Part shown: positions 8,685-18,697 of the stretch, piece by piece
Numbering within the stretch: position 1 is the first letter of the stretch
Layout of the letters: every line of letters begins with the position of its first letter
NCBI GenBank assembly: GCA_963778225.1
Contig: CAVZTR010000012.1
Coordinates: forward strand, 310,001 to 374,000
Length of the DNA: 64,000 bases
From: JAGVSR01 sp963778225
Lineage (GTDB): Bacteria > Pseudomonadota > Alphaproteobacteria > Rhizobiales > Hyphomicrobiaceae
Reading direction: 5' to 3'
Translations under genes and position numbers: made by a program
The notes under the pieces: model-generated
What the model saw: the letters and a program-made list of their open reading frames with translations, nothing else
What the model was told of the DNA's origin: nothing
The model's database searches: none

Positions 8685-8978
8685 GGGCGTGATCCTTCGA
8701 TTGGGAATGAAAGGCTCGAGGTCGAGCCGCCCGCTCCACCTCTCTCGACGCAACGCCACTGACGCTCGGTGTTTGCCCGGCACAGGCCGTTGTCGCTCGC
8801 GCCTCCCGCCCGGAATCGCTGCACGACCACGCCCTCACGTGGCCCTCAAAAAGTGGCCGCAAAAAGAGCGGGATAGACTTCTTCGGACGATAACAGGCCG
8901 GTAGAGACGCTTCGTCTGGTGACCTTCGGTTTGGAGGCGTGCTATCGGCACGGGTCATGAGGGGAGTGCACGCTCTCC

Positions 8979-10406
8979 ATGGCTCCAACGACCGCAGGCC
9001 CGCTGATGAACACCAAGAGCACGCGCACCGAGACGGATACTTTTGGACCCATCGAGGTGGCCGACGACCGGTATTGGGGCGCCCAGGCGGAGCGCTCGCT
9101 CGGCAACTTCAAGATCGGCTGGGAAAAGCAGCCCAAGCCCATCGTCCGCGCGCTCGGCATCGTGAAGCAGGCAGCCGCCATCACCAACATGGCGCTCGGC
9201 AAGCTCGATCCAAAGCTCGGCGAGGTGATCGTCAAAGCCTCGCAGGAGGTGATCGACGGCGCTCTCGACGATCATTTTCCGCTCGTCGTCTGGCAGACGG
9301 GCTCGGGCACGCAGTCGAACATGAATGCCAACGAGGTGATCTCCAACCGCGCCATTGAGATGCTGGGCGGCACGGTCGGCTCCAAAAAGCCGGTTCATCC
9401 GAACGATCACGTCAACATGAGCCAGTCGTCGAACGATACGTTCCCGACGGCGATGCACGTCGCCTGCGCGGAAGAGGTGGTGCACCGGCTGATCCCAGCG
9501 CTCGAGCATCTGCACAAGGCGCTCGATGCCAAGGCCAAGGCTTGGGCTCACATCATCAAGATCGGGCGCACGCATACGCAGGACGCGACGCCGGTGACGT
9601 TGGGGCAGGAATTCTCCGGCTACGCCAAGCAGATCGAGAACGGCATCGCGCGCATCAAGCTGACGCTGCCGTCGCTGATGGAATTGGCACAGGGCGGGAC
9701 GGCGGTGGGAACAGGGCTTGCCTCGCCTGCCGGATTTGCCGAGCGCGTCGCCGCCCAGATCGCCACGCTGACCGGACTGCCGTTCACGTCGGCGCCGAAC
9801 AAATTCGAGGCGCTAGCCGCGCACGACGCGATGGTGATGACGCACGGTGCAATCGCGACCGTGGCGATGAGCTGCTTCAAGATCGCGAACGACATTCGCT
9901 TTCTGGGTTCGGGGCCGCGATCGGGCCTGGGCGAATTGGCGTTACCTGAAAACGAGCCGGGCTCATCGATCATGCCGGGCAAGGTAAACCCCACGCAGTG
10001 TGAGGCGCTGACACAGGTTGCCGCACACATCCATGGCAACAACGCGGCCATCGGCTTTGCTGGCAGCCAGGGCCACTTCGAACTGAACGTCTTCAATCCA
10101 ATGATGGCGTACAATTTCCTGCAATCGACGCGCTTGCTCGCGGATGCGGCGATCTCGTTTACGGACAACTGCGTCGTGGGTATCGAACCGCGCCTGGACA
10201 ATATCGAGAAGGGTTTGTCCAATTCACTAATGCTCGTGACGCCGCTTAAGGAGAAGTACGGCTACGACCGCGCTGCGAAGATTGCCAAGACCGCCCACAA
10301 GAACGGGACGACGCTGCGCGAGGAGGCCATCAAGGACGGCATCCCGGCGGAGGATTTCGACCACATCGTTCGGCCGGAAAAAATGATCGGCCCGGATCCT
10401 GTTTGA
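8979..10406 (+). CDS. fumC: Fumarate hydratase, class II
   Basis: Interconverts fumarate and malate in the TCA cycle without an iron-sulphur cluster. The sequence has the three conserved regions of the fumarase/aspartase superfamily: TGSGTQSNMNANEV, MSQSSNDTFPTAMH and the signature GSSIMPGKVNPTQ containing the catalytic serine loop. Length is 475 residues from 8979, or 466 from an ATG at 9006 that fits family N-termini slightly better; neither has a strong ribosome site. The upstream 294 bp hold no gene and probably the promoter. It stands alone in its orientation with no TCA neighbours. Confidence 0.95.
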   Translation: MAPTTAGPLMNTKSTRTETDTFGPIEVADDRYWGAQAERSLGNFKIGWEKQPKPIVRALGIVKQAAAITNMALGKLDPKLGEVIVKASQEVIDGALDDHFPLVVWQTGSGTQSNMNANEVISNRAIEMLGGTVGSKKPVHPNDHVNMSQSSNDTFPTAMHVACAEEVVHRLIPALEHLHKALDAKAKAWAHIIKIGRTHTQDATPVTLGQEFSGYAKQIENGIARIKLTLPSLMELAQGGTAVGTGLASPAGFAERVAAQIATLTGLPFTSAPNKFEALAAHDAMVMTHGAIATVAMSCFKIANDIRFLGSGPRSGLGELALPENEPGSSIMPGKVNPTQCEALTQVAAHIHGNNAAIGFAGSQGHFELNVFNPMMAYNFLQSTRLLADAAISFTDNCVVGIEPRLDNIEKGLSNSLMLVTPLKEKYGYDRAAKIAKTAHKNGTTLREEAIKDGIPAEDFDHIVRPEKMIGPDPV

Positions 10407-10566
10407 TTGTTAGAGGGTTTTTCAAACCGCGTGCGATCGCGGCACGTAGTTGATTCCAGTAATCGATCTGATCCACACTGAGGCAACACGTCACCAGTAT
10501 GAGCCACGATGGGAGTGCCATTATCCAGGCACTGGACTTGCTCTTCACTGGCATCTGAGGACGCAT

Positions 10567-10809
10567 ATGACCGCCGAGATCATCAATCTCAACAAGGTGC
10601 GAAAGGCGAAGGAGCGTGCCGAGAAGGAGCGCTTGGCGGAGGAAAACCGCATCCGGCACGGGCGCACCAAGGCCGAGCGCGAGCAGCAGGATGCGCAGCG
10701 CACAATCGACGAGGCGCATCTTGAAGGTTCGCGGCGCGAGGCGCCTCGTGACGGCTACAAGCGCAGCGGGGAGACCGAGGAGGACCTCGATCCCGGCAGC
10801 GTGTCGTGA
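10567..10809 (+). CDS. DUF4169 family protein
   Basis: An 80-residue, highly charged protein from an ATG at 10567 with GAGGA 6 bases upstream. The sequence begins EIINLNKVRKAKERAEKE and continues with ENRIRHGRTKAERE, the signature of DUF4169, and is mostly predicted alpha-helix. Function is unknown. Its stop overlaps the GTG start of the ribbon-helix-helix gene by 4 bp (GTGA), so the two are translated together. The preceding 160 bp after fumC contain no gene. Confidence 0.85.
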   Translation: MTAEIINLNKVRKAKERAEKERLAEENRIRHGRTKAEREQQDAQRTIDEAHLEGSRREAPRDGYKRSGETEEDLDPGSVS

Positions 10810-11054
10810 CTCGGCCGGTGAAACGGTCGTTTTCGCTGCGCGGTCATCAGACGTCGATCTCGCTCGAACAACCGTTCTGGGATGCGCTGAAGGACGCCGC
10901 TGAAAAGGAAGGCAAGACGACGGCTGCCATCGTCGCCGAGATCGACGAAAAGCGCGGAAACTCGGGACTATCGGGTGCGGTGAGGATGTGGATCCTCGCC
11001 TATTTTCGCGGCCGCCATGCGGCGCTCAGCTATGACGGCGGCAACCGAGACTGA
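10806..11054 (+). CDS. Ribbon-helix-helix domain protein
   Basis: An 82-residue protein from a GTG start that overlaps the upstream stop. The sequence KRSFSLRGHQTSISLEQPFW followed by DALKDAAEKEGKT and AIVAEIDEKR fits the RHH_4 family: a beta strand that would contact DNA, then two helices. The C-terminal part includes an Arg-rich AVRMWILAYFRGR. It is probably a small DNA-binding protein paired with the DUF4169 partner. It is unlike typical antitoxins in lacking a toxin neighbour. It converges on the AsmA gene with a 16-bp gap. Confidence 0.82.
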   Translation: MTRPVKRSFSLRGHQTSISLEQPFWDALKDAAEKEGKTTAAIVAEIDEKRGNSGLSGAVRMWILAYFRGRHAALSYDGGNRD

Positions 11055-11070
11055 GCGTTCCACGCCGAAT

Positions 11071-14000
11071 TTACTGATAGGGCGAGATCTGGAAAGGCTG
11101 CCAGCTGTTAGCCGGCTTCTTCTTTGGCTGCGGCTGGGCTTGGACGCGCGGCTTAGTTTCAGGCGGTGGTTCTGCGGCCGGCGTCGCCTCGGCAGCTGCG
11201 GCCGCATTTGGATCGACGGTCGCCGCGCCATCAACAGGGACAGGAACCGGTTCGGCTGCGGACTGCGGCGGCTGTGCGGACGTCCCAGGGAGCAGTTTCT
11301 GCTCCAGTTCGCGCTGGCGTCGCTGGCGTTCGGCTTCGGCGGCTTGCTGGCGTTCGCGTTCCTTGCGCGCGCGCTCTTCATCGAGCCTGCGCAGGCGCTC
11401 CAGTTCGTCGACGTCGCGTTCCATGCGGCGCACGGTGAGTTCGCGTTCGAGCGCTTCGGTTTCGATCGTGGGGGCGAGCGTGCCCAGATCGGCGAGGCGG
11501 CCCGCATAGACGACGGCAACCGGCGGCAGCAACGTGCGGGATACGGGGACAGGAGCTGGAACCGACGCTGCGGCGGAGGTGCCTGCCGTTGCGGCGCCGG
11601 CGACGCTCGGCTCGGCCCGCGTTCGCCCCTTGCCCTCGATCTTCCAGGCGCTGTCGAGAACGAGCGTCTGCAGATCGAGAACGGTGTCGAACGTGGCGCG
11701 GCCCTCGGCGGTATCGACCTGCACGCGGTCGAGCTTCAGGAGGCCGTCTGCGACAGTCACCGGTACGGTAACCTTGCCGAGCTTCAATTGCGTGGCTTTG
11801 AGAGCGGATCGAACGGCATTTTGCAGCGGTTCACCGGTCGTGACGCCCTTTGCCTGAAGCGCTTGATCGGCGACATCGGCCACGGCGCGCGGGGCCACGC
11901 CCGACAGCGTCACGTCGCCGAGCTTCAAGACCCCTTTGCCGATCATGGACGCGATCATCGCTGCCGGCGACAGCGCGCGGCCGTCGAACGAGACATCCAA
12001 GGAGGCCACGTCGCCGTCGATGGCGTCGTCAGCGCCGCTTTCCGCGCTGCCCTTGCTTGAGATCGAAATGCCGAGCTTGCCCGCGAGCGTGGCGCCGGCG
12101 GCCTGTTTCTGGAAGGTGAACGCAGAGACGGCCTTGCCACCGAGCATGGCGCCTTCCAAGCGTTGAACATCCAGTTTGCCCGGCGCGAACACCACGTCGA
12201 AACGGGCGTCCTTCATGGCTAGGCCGGGCTCCACCGACAACGATCTCACGCCGGCTTTGAGCGTGCCGGTAACGCCGTCGAGCGGATTGAAATCGAAGGC
12301 CGCATCGGGCCAGATCTTGGCGGGTGGAGCCGCGGCCACGGGGACATCGGATTCGCCACGGCGGCGGCGGGTGGGGACCGCGGGCAATTCGATCGGGGCT
12401 TCGGCCTTCAGGACAGGGGCGGCGGATAATGCCGTCAGAAGTCCCGGAAGCGAGGCTTTGTCGGCGGACAGATCGGCTTCGACGGTCGCCGGTGTGCCAG
12501 CGTCGGCTGCCGCAGCATACGTCAGCACGCCCGACACCGCTGCATCGCCGATCTTCAGGGACGGACTGGCCAGCGTCAGCTTGGCACCGTCATGCGCGGC
12601 GGCGATCGTGCCCGAGACCGGCAGGCTCCCGGCGCCGGGCCCGATCGAGAGACCGGCGAGCGTCAGAACGCGGCCGAAATCTTGGGCTGCGACGCGGATA
12701 TCGCCCTTAGCCGTTGTCAGCCCCGTGTCGGGAACCGTTACCCGGCCGTTGAACTCGAGTTCCACCGTTTCTGCGCTGAGTTCGGCGACGGCAACCAACC
12801 CATCGGCGGCCGTACCGGCTGCCTTGACGAAGACTTTGCCCGGGCGGGCGTCTCCGTTCTTGCTCTTCGTGCCGGAGACCTGATCGAGGAAGCCGTACAC
12901 ATCGGGTGTTTCGATCTGCGCGGTGATGTCGGCCGGCGCTGTCCGCCATTCACCGCGTGCCGCGTCGATGCGGGCTTCGGCCACCACGCGTCCGCCGCGC
13001 AGCGTTCCGTCGAGCGTCACATCGACGGCTGCCTCCTTGCGCTCGCCGAAGGAGAACGTAGTTGCGACACGCCAGGGCGTCAGGCCCGACCAGCGGTTGA
13101 GCTTGGCGTCGATATCGGGCGGCAGATCGACCAGATCGGACAGCGTGGCCATGGCTTCAGCCGAGGGCGCCTCAATGACGCCGCGCAGGCTGCCGCTCGT
13201 TTTGTCGGGCACATCGGCGGCAGCGCCTTCCAAGTCAACGGCTAGACCGCCTTTGGAAACAAACTTGAGTTTGGGGACCGTCAAAGCGCCTTTCTGCAGC
13301 GAGACGTCGAGATGCACGTTTTCAAGCTTGCGCTCACCGTCGATCAACTGGCCGGCTTTGATGTCGAAGGACACGTCGGACCCGAAGAGGCCGTCGCCGG
13401 AAATGGCCGCTGCATCACTTTCAGCCGCGTTGCCGCCACCGGTGAGAAGCCGGCGCAGGCCGCGCAGACCCGGATTTCCCGGCCAGAGATCTTCCAGATC
13501 GATCTTCTCGCCTTCGAGAGCCACGGCGAGACGGCGCGGTTCGGTGAGCCCAAGCCGCACTTCGCCCATGACGGGTGTGCCCGACACTTCCGCCGATGCG
13601 TCAGTCAGTTCGATCGCGTTGTCGTCGAGCTTGAGATTGCCGGCAATGGCGAACGGACCGTCGCTGCGCGAGCGGCTGAAGGGATTATCGCCAAAGCCCC
13701 AGGTGGTGAACCGCGTCAGGCTCTGGCCCGAGAGGGCCATGGTGCCGGTGAAGGAGCGCGCGCCTTCCGCCCCATCCAGCACGCCGTCGAGGGCGAGGTT
13801 GGTGCCTCCGGGCAAGCTGGCGCGAACATCCTTCAATTCCAGCGGACCGCCCTTGCGCGATGCTTTGAGCTTCAAGCCGCTCACCGACTGCTTGCCAAGG
13901 CCGACCTGATCGACCGCGATGGCGATATCGGTGCCGCCGGAGGCGGGCAGTTGATCGACGAGGCGATCGAACAGCGTACGGGCAAGCTCCAGCGGAATGG

Positions 14001-15042
14001 CGCCTGGGGCAGCGGAAGCACTCGCCGTCAACTGGTCGAGATCAAGCCATTTGGAATTGAGTTCCAAATCGAGCTTCATCTGATCGGTCCAAGTGATCGA
14101 CGATCGCCCGGAGATCAGCTGCGGCAGGCCGCCCTGCTCCAGGGAGATCGCGATGTCGTCGAGCGTCACGCGGCCAGCTTCGGAGGCCACCTTCGCCGTT
14201 ACGTCGAAGAAGGCATTCGGTTTGGCGACTTTGTCTTTTGGTTCTGTAGCGCCGGCTTCGGCAGCTGGGCTCACGGCAAAGCCGGCGGTGGAGATGCGTG
14301 CGGCCAAGGTCCCATCGATCGTCACCGCGTCCGCCAGATCGCGTGCCGTGCCTTCGAGGGTGTAGCTGTTGGCGGTGGCTGGAACCGTGACGTTGGTTTT
14401 GAAACGAAGATCACCGTTCGGGTCGCGCGGGGCCGTATTGAACCGCACCTCGCGCTTCTCGCCGTGCCAAAGCACCGTGCCGCGATACCGGAACGGCCCT
14501 TCGGCCGTATCGGCGGAAACTTCGCCGTTGATGCCATCGATACGGGCCAGTTCGACGCCATTGGGGCCGGAGAGACCAAGGCTGCCGTCGATGACCGCGA
14601 CGGAGCGGAACGTGATATCCTGCGGGACGAAGGAGAACCGCCCCGGCGCCACCTTGAGTGAGGCGAGTGTCGACCGGCCCTGGGCGTCGATCGCCAGTTC
14701 CAGAACGGGCTTCACGATCTGCGCGTCGCGCGCTTCCACGATGCCCTTGAGCAGCGGGGGCACGGACAGCCACATCGTGAATCCGTCGGCGCGGAACAGC
14801 GGGCGGCCCGTTTCTTCGCCGATTGCCCCGCCAATGCGCAGTTTCTCGGCGTGAACATAGGGTGAGGGAAGCAACCGCAGGCTGACGTTGCCTTGCACGC
14901 GCACTTCGCGGCCGAGCATCCGCGAGGCTTCCTCCTCGAAAACACCGCGATAGCCGTTCCAGTCGACCACATAGGGCAAGCCGAATAGCGCCGCGAGCAC
15001 GACGATCAAAAAGCCACCGATATAAACCAGCAGGTTGTTCAT
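11071..15042 (-). CDS. Giant AsmA-family envelope protein
   Basis: A 1323-residue protein with an N-terminal membrane anchor (about 4-25) followed by the AsmA start DWNGYRGVFEEEASRMLGR and GNVSLRLLPSPYVHAEKLRIGG. The long body is predicted beta-rich, with many repeated strand patterns typical of AsmA/TamB-like bridge proteins that move lipids between inner and outer membranes. An AsmA C-terminal-like region is at about 1010-1120 (GKGVLKLGDVTLSGVAPRAV). The last 150 residues are different: a charged coiled coil rich in Arg/Glu (EALERELTVRRMERDVDELE) and a Pro/Ala-rich tail ending in WQPFQISPYQ. Function is assigned by family only. It is transcribed away from the divergent helicase gene. Confidence 0.88.
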   Translation of the reverse strand: MNNLLVYIGGFLIVVLAALFGLPYVVDWNGYRGVFEEEASRMLGREVRVQGNVSLRLLPSPYVHAEKLRIGGAIGEETGRPLFRADGFTMWLSVPPLLKGIVEARDAQIVKPVLELAIDAQGRSTLASLKVAPGRFSFVPQDITFRSVAVIDGSLGLSGPNGVELARIDGINGEVSADTAEGPFRYRGTVLWHGEKREVRFNTAPRDPNGDLRFKTNVTVPATANSYTLEGTARDLADAVTIDGTLAARISTAGFAVSPAAEAGATEPKDKVAKPNAFFDVTAKVASEAGRVTLDDIAISLEQGGLPQLISGRSSITWTDQMKLDLELNSKWLDLDQLTASASAAPGAIPLELARTLFDRLVDQLPASGGTDIAIAVDQVGLGKQSVSGLKLKASRKGGPLELKDVRASLPGGTNLALDGVLDGAEGARSFTGTMALSGQSLTRFTTWGFGDNPFSRSRSDGPFAIAGNLKLDDNAIELTDASAEVSGTPVMGEVRLGLTEPRRLAVALEGEKIDLEDLWPGNPGLRGLRRLLTGGGNAAESDAAAISGDGLFGSDVSFDIKAGQLIDGERKLENVHLDVSLQKGALTVPKLKFVSKGGLAVDLEGAAADVPDKTSGSLRGVIEAPSAEAMATLSDLVDLPPDIDAKLNRWSGLTPWRVATTFSFGERKEAAVDVTLDGTLRGGRVVAEARIDAARGEWRTAPADITAQIETPDVYGFLDQVSGTKSKNGDARPGKVFVKAAGTAADGLVAVAELSAETVELEFNGRVTVPDTGLTTAKGDIRVAAQDFGRVLTLAGLSIGPGAGSLPVSGTIAAAHDGAKLTLASPSLKIGDAAVSGVLTYAAAADAGTPATVEADLSADKASLPGLLTALSAAPVLKAEAPIELPAVPTRRRRGESDVPVAAAPPAKIWPDAAFDFNPLDGVTGTLKAGVRSLSVEPGLAMKDARFDVVFAPGKLDVQRLEGAMLGGKAVSAFTFQKQAAGATLAGKLGISISSKGSAESGADDAIDGDVASLDVSFDGRALSPAAMIASMIGKGVLKLGDVTLSGVAPRAVADVADQALQAKGVTTGEPLQNAVRSALKATQLKLGKVTVPVTVADGLLKLDRVQVDTAEGRATFDTVLDLQTLVLDSAWKIEGKGRTRAEPSVAGAATAGTSAAASVPAPVPVSRTLLPPVAVVYAGRLADLGTLAPTIETEALERELTVRRMERDVDELERLRRLDEERARKERERQQAAEAERQRRQRELEQKLLPGTSAQPPQSAAEPVPVPVDGAATVDPNAAAAAEATPAAEPPPETKPRVQAQPQPKKKPANSWQPFQISPYQ

Positions 15043-15391
15043 GCGTCCGGTCTTGTCTGCACCAGGCCTTCAACGTCGATCGCGGGCACGCAGCACCGAA
15101 TCACAAACCGCCCGTGGGCGCAACGAAACGCCTCGTCGCCGTCAGCTTGGCCCCGCCTGGATGGTGCCCACGCAAGCGTGCCGGAACTGAGACCAAAAAC
15201 GGCCGGTGCAAGGCGGTGAGCGACAATACCCGAAACACCCCTCGTTCTGAACTGAAAAGCCTAGCATATCCCTCGAAACAGGGGGGGCGGGTCCCCATAT
15301 CCGTCGGGAGCGCGGCGGATTGCGGCCGCAAGCACATGTGGAGAACGCTGAGGGCCCATTCTGGCCACTCACCGCGTGGTATACGGGCTCT
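15043..15391. other. Divergent intergenic region
   Basis: About 350 bp between the start of the AsmA gene and the helicase start. No gene is supported here; it contains a run of seven G near 15281 and presumably promoters in both directions. I saw no convincing operator or RNA. Confidence 0.5.
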
Positions 15392-17815
15392 ATGACACAT
15401 CCTTCCCATCCGCGCCGTGAGCCCCAGTCGGGTACCGGACCCGCGGACGGCGATGATCCGCCGTTCGATCTGCCTGAGGCGCCCGCCGCGAAGCGGCCGT
15501 CGATTTCCGCGCGTGCTCTGGCGCGCGCCGACGTGCCGTATCTGTCCGCGCTCAATCCCGAGCAGCGTGCAGCGGTAGAAGCCCTCGACGGTCCCGTTCT
15601 TGTGCTTGCCGGTGCCGGCACCGGCAAGACGCGTGTTCTCACGACGCGCATTTCTCACATTCTATCGACCGGACGGGCGTACCCGTCGCAGATCCTCGCC
15701 GTGACCTTCACCAACAAGGCCGCGCGGGAGATGAAGGAGCGCATCGGCCATCTCGTCGGCGGCACCGTGGAGGGCATGCCTTGGCTCGGCACGTTTCACT
15801 CGATCGGAGTTAAAATTCTCCGGCGGCATGCCGAACTCGTCGGCCTCAAATCGCAATTCACAATTCTCGATACCGACGACCAGCTGCGCCTGATGAAGCA
15901 GGTGATCGAAGCCGAGGGACTCGATAAAGACCGCTGGCCGGCTCGCCAGCTCGCCAACCTCATCGACAGCTGGAAAAACCGCGGGTTGACGCCCGACAAG
16001 GTTCCGCAGGGTGAAGGGTTCGCCTTCGCCGCGGGCAAGGGTGCGAAGTTGTATGCGGCCTATCAGCAGCGGCTGAAGGACCTCAATGCCTGTGACTTCG
16101 GCGATCTGCTGCTGGAAAATCTGCGGCTCTTTCGAGAGCATCCGGATGTGCTGGCCGATTATCATCGGCGCTTCCGCTTCATTCTCGTGGACGAGTATCA
16201 GGATACCAACATCGCGCAGTATCTTTGGCTGCGGATGCTGGCGCAGGGCTGCCCGAACGTCTGCTGCGTCGGCGACGACGATCAGTCGATCTACGGCTGG
16301 CGCGGCGCGGAGGTCGACAACATCCTGCGCTTTGACCAGGACTTCCCCGGAGCAACCGTCATCCGGCTGGAGCGCAACTACCGCTCGACGGGGCATATTC
16401 TCGGCGCGGCAGCTGGGCTCATTGCGCAGAACAAGGGCCGGCTCGGCAAGACGCTCTTCACCGACGATGCTCTGGGCAATCTCGTCACCGTCACCGGTGT
16501 ATGGGACGACGAGGAAGAAGCGCGCACGGTCACCGACGAGATCGAGCGGCTGCGCAAGGACGGCCATTCGCTCAATCAGATCGCGGTTCTCGTTCGGGCG
16601 TCTGCGCAGATGCGCGCGATGGAAGATCGTTTCATCACGGTCGGGCTCCCCTATCGCGTCATCGGGGGGCCGCGCTTCTATGAGCGGCAGGAAATCAAGG
16701 ATGCGATCGCGTATCTCGAAGTCACGGCCAACCCGTCGAACGACTTGAAATTCGAACGCATCGTCAACGTGCCGAAGCGTGGCCTCGGCGATACCTCTGT
16801 CAAACGCGTGCATGAATTGGCGCGGGCGACGGGCGTGTCGATGTTCGACGCGGCGCGCGAGATCATTACCACCGAAGAATTACCGGGCAAGGCACGCAAG
16901 GCCCTGACCGACCTCGTCCGCTCGTTCGAGCGGTGGCGCGGCCAGATCGATGGCTTGAAACATACCGAACTGGCCGAGCTGATCCTCGACGAGAGCGGCT
17001 ACACGGCCATGTGGCAGGCGGACAAGAGCCCGCAGGCCCAGAGCAGGCTCGATAACTTGAAGGAACTCGTGCGCTTCATGCACGATTTCGAGACCTTATC
17101 CGGCTTCCTCGAACACGTGTCGCTGGTCATGGATGCGGATAAATCCAACGACGGCGATCGCGTATCCATCATGACGCTGCACGCTGCGAAGGGTCTGGAG
17201 TTCGACACCGTGTTTCTCACCGGCTGGGAAGAGGGCTTGTTTCCGCATCAGCGGGCGCTCGACGAGCAGGGAGCGGCGGGGCTCGAGGAAGAGCGGCGTC
17301 TCGCCTACGTCGGCATCACGCGGGCGCGCAAGCAGGCGCATGTTTCATTCGCGCAGAACCGGCGTTTGCGCGGGCTGTACCAAGCCGCCACGCCGTCGCG
17401 TTTCGTCGATGAATTGCCGGAGTCGCACGTGGAAGTGCGGGAAGCGAAGAGCCCGTTCGGCGGTGCCTACGCGAACCCGGCGAGCCTCTACGGCAACCCC
17501 TATGGGCGCTCGCGCTTCGACGATGCACAGCCGCAATTCCGTTCGTCCTATTCGACGCCGGGATGGCAGCGGGCTCAGACTGCGCGGGCGCAGCCACAGC
17601 CTTCCTCACCGCCGCAGCGGACCCCGCTGACGATCGAGGGACAACTCGTGGCGTCCTCGACGGCCGAGGGGGCCGGCTACAAAACCGGCGACCGGGTGTT
17701 CCATTCCAAGTTCGGCGAGGGCCGCGTGGCCGAGGTCGATGGCAACAAGCTCACCATCGAGTTCAAGACGGCGGGCCGCAAGCGGGTCGTGGATAGCTTC
17801 GTGCGACCGATCTGA
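15392..17815 (+). CDS. uvrD: UvrD/PcrA-like superfamily 1 ATP-dependent DNA helicase
   Basis: 3'-5' helicase used in excision and mismatch repair and in clearing proteins from DNA. From the ATG at 15392 it has 807 residues: a disordered Pro-rich lead (1-45), Walker A AGAGTGKT (73-80), DEYQDTN Walker B, GDDDQSIYGWRGA, LERNYRST, the VSIMTLHAAKGLEFD motif V and GITRARKQ motif VI. A C-terminal Tudor-like segment (GDRVFHSKFGEGRVAEVDG to the end) matches the PcrA tail. The frame stays open upstream to 15320, but that part is not typical. It is transcribed alone, opposite to the AsmA gene. Confidence 0.95.
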   Translation: MTHPSHPRREPQSGTGPADGDDPPFDLPEAPAAKRPSISARALARADVPYLSALNPEQRAAVEALDGPVLVLAGAGTGKTRVLTTRISHILSTGRAYPSQILAVTFTNKAAREMKERIGHLVGGTVEGMPWLGTFHSIGVKILRRHAELVGLKSQFTILDTDDQLRLMKQVIEAEGLDKDRWPARQLANLIDSWKNRGLTPDKVPQGEGFAFAAGKGAKLYAAYQQRLKDLNACDFGDLLLENLRLFREHPDVLADYHRRFRFILVDEYQDTNIAQYLWLRMLAQGCPNVCCVGDDDQSIYGWRGAEVDNILRFDQDFPGATVIRLERNYRSTGHILGAAAGLIAQNKGRLGKTLFTDDALGNLVTVTGVWDDEEEARTVTDEIERLRKDGHSLNQIAVLVRASAQMRAMEDRFITVGLPYRVIGGPRFYERQEIKDAIAYLEVTANPSNDLKFERIVNVPKRGLGDTSVKRVHELARATGVSMFDAAREIITTEELPGKARKALTDLVRSFERWRGQIDGLKHTELAELILDESGYTAMWQADKSPQAQSRLDNLKELVRFMHDFETLSGFLEHVSLVMDADKSNDGDRVSIMTLHAAKGLEFDTVFLTGWEEGLFPHQRALDEQGAAGLEEERRLAYVGITRARKQAHVSFAQNRRLRGLYQAATPSRFVDELPESHVEVREAKSPFGGAYANPASLYGNPYGRSRFDDAQPQFRSSYSTPGWQRAQTARAQPQPSSPPQRTPLTIEGQLVASSTAEGAGYKTGDRVFHSKFGEGRVAEVDGNKLTIEFKTAGRKRVVDSFVRPI

Positions 17816-17993
17816 GAACTGAACCAGACGCTCACGCGCGGCTGCCGGGCAGCATTTCGTTAACGCGTCATCGCGCCAACTTTTCGTCAGTGCGAGCAGA
17901 ATTTAGCGTTTCCGCGCGACATAATTCGACCATGCAGCCGCTGCATTCATTCCCATCGGGGCACGTTTCGGGTTCACGGAGTGGGAGCGTTAC

Positions 17994-18599
17994 ATGGTAT
18001 TTCATCGCAAGTCCGAACCGGCCGCGCCGCCGGCCAAAGCAACGGTCGTGCCGGCTAGTCAAAAACCAGTAGCCCAGCATCTGGCGGCACAGAACATGGC
18101 GTCGCAAATGAGCGGGGCACCGTCGTACGGTTCGGCGCCGGGGCACAATTACGGAATGATGGAGGAGTTGCTCATTGGTAGCGACCTCAGCATCGAGGGC
18201 CAATCGATCACGATCCGCTGCAAGGGGACGCTGCGGGTCAACGGGAATATCCAGGCGGATCTGCATTCGCGCCAACTCGACGTGGGACGCGAGGCGATCG
18301 TGACCGGCTCGATCACAGCGGAGGCGGTTGAAGTTCATGGACGGGTGAACGGCGCCATTCTCTCCAACAAGGTCGTGCTGCATGCGACCGCCGAAGTCGA
18401 AGGCGACATCGCGGCTGAGTATCTGGCAATCGAGCAAGGGGCGAGCTTCGATGGTCGCTCGCGGCGGGTGCGTGATCCATCCGAGATCGCACCGCAGACC
18501 GAATCCGCAGGTGCTGGCTCGACCAGCAAGCCCTCCGCAAATGGGTACGGCGAACATCTGAATGGATCTCCTGTGTCGGCTCCACACACTTTCTCCTGA
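17994..18599 (+). CDS. Bactofilin (polymer-forming cytoskeletal protein)
   Basis: A 201-residue protein with the central bactofilin beta-helix at about residues 60-150: repeats such as GSDLSIEGQSITIRCKG, GTLRVNGNIQADLHS and DVGREAIVTGSITAEAVEV. Flanking N- and C-terminal tails are Ala/Pro/Ser-rich and probably disordered, as usual in the family. Bactofilins polymerise without nucleotide and scaffold envelope or stalk functions in alphaproteobacteria. The ATG at 17994 has GGAG 12 bases upstream. It is followed by a terminator shared with the convergent J-domain gene. The cellular role here is unknown. Confidence 0.92.
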   Translation: MVFHRKSEPAAPPAKATVVPASQKPVAQHLAAQNMASQMSGAPSYGSAPGHNYGMMEELLIGSDLSIEGQSITIRCKGTLRVNGNIQADLHSRQLDVGREAIVTGSITAEAVEVHGRVNGAILSNKVVLHATAEVEGDIAAEYLAIEQGASFDGRSRRVRDPSEIAPQTESAGAGSTSKPSANGYGEHLNGSPVSAPHTFS

Positions 18600-18627
18600 T
18601 CTTCTGCCAGCCGCACGACAGAACTAG

Positions 18628-18665
18628 AAAAGCCCGGCTCGATCTGATGATCGGGCCGGGCTTTT
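18628..18665. terminator. Bidirectional intrinsic terminator
   Basis: A hairpin with AAAAGCCCGGC on one arm and GCCGGGCTTTT on the other. The A-run and T-run at its ends let it work on both strands. It separates the bactofilin gene from the convergent J-domain gene. Confidence 0.85.
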
Positions 18666-18697
18666 GATCATCTCCGTCGAACTTTGCGCGCAGGGCC

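Noticed and set aside
13312..14661. 449-codon open frame on the plus strand opposite the AsmA gene
   Set aside because: Shadow of the AsmA frame; no motif or start signal.
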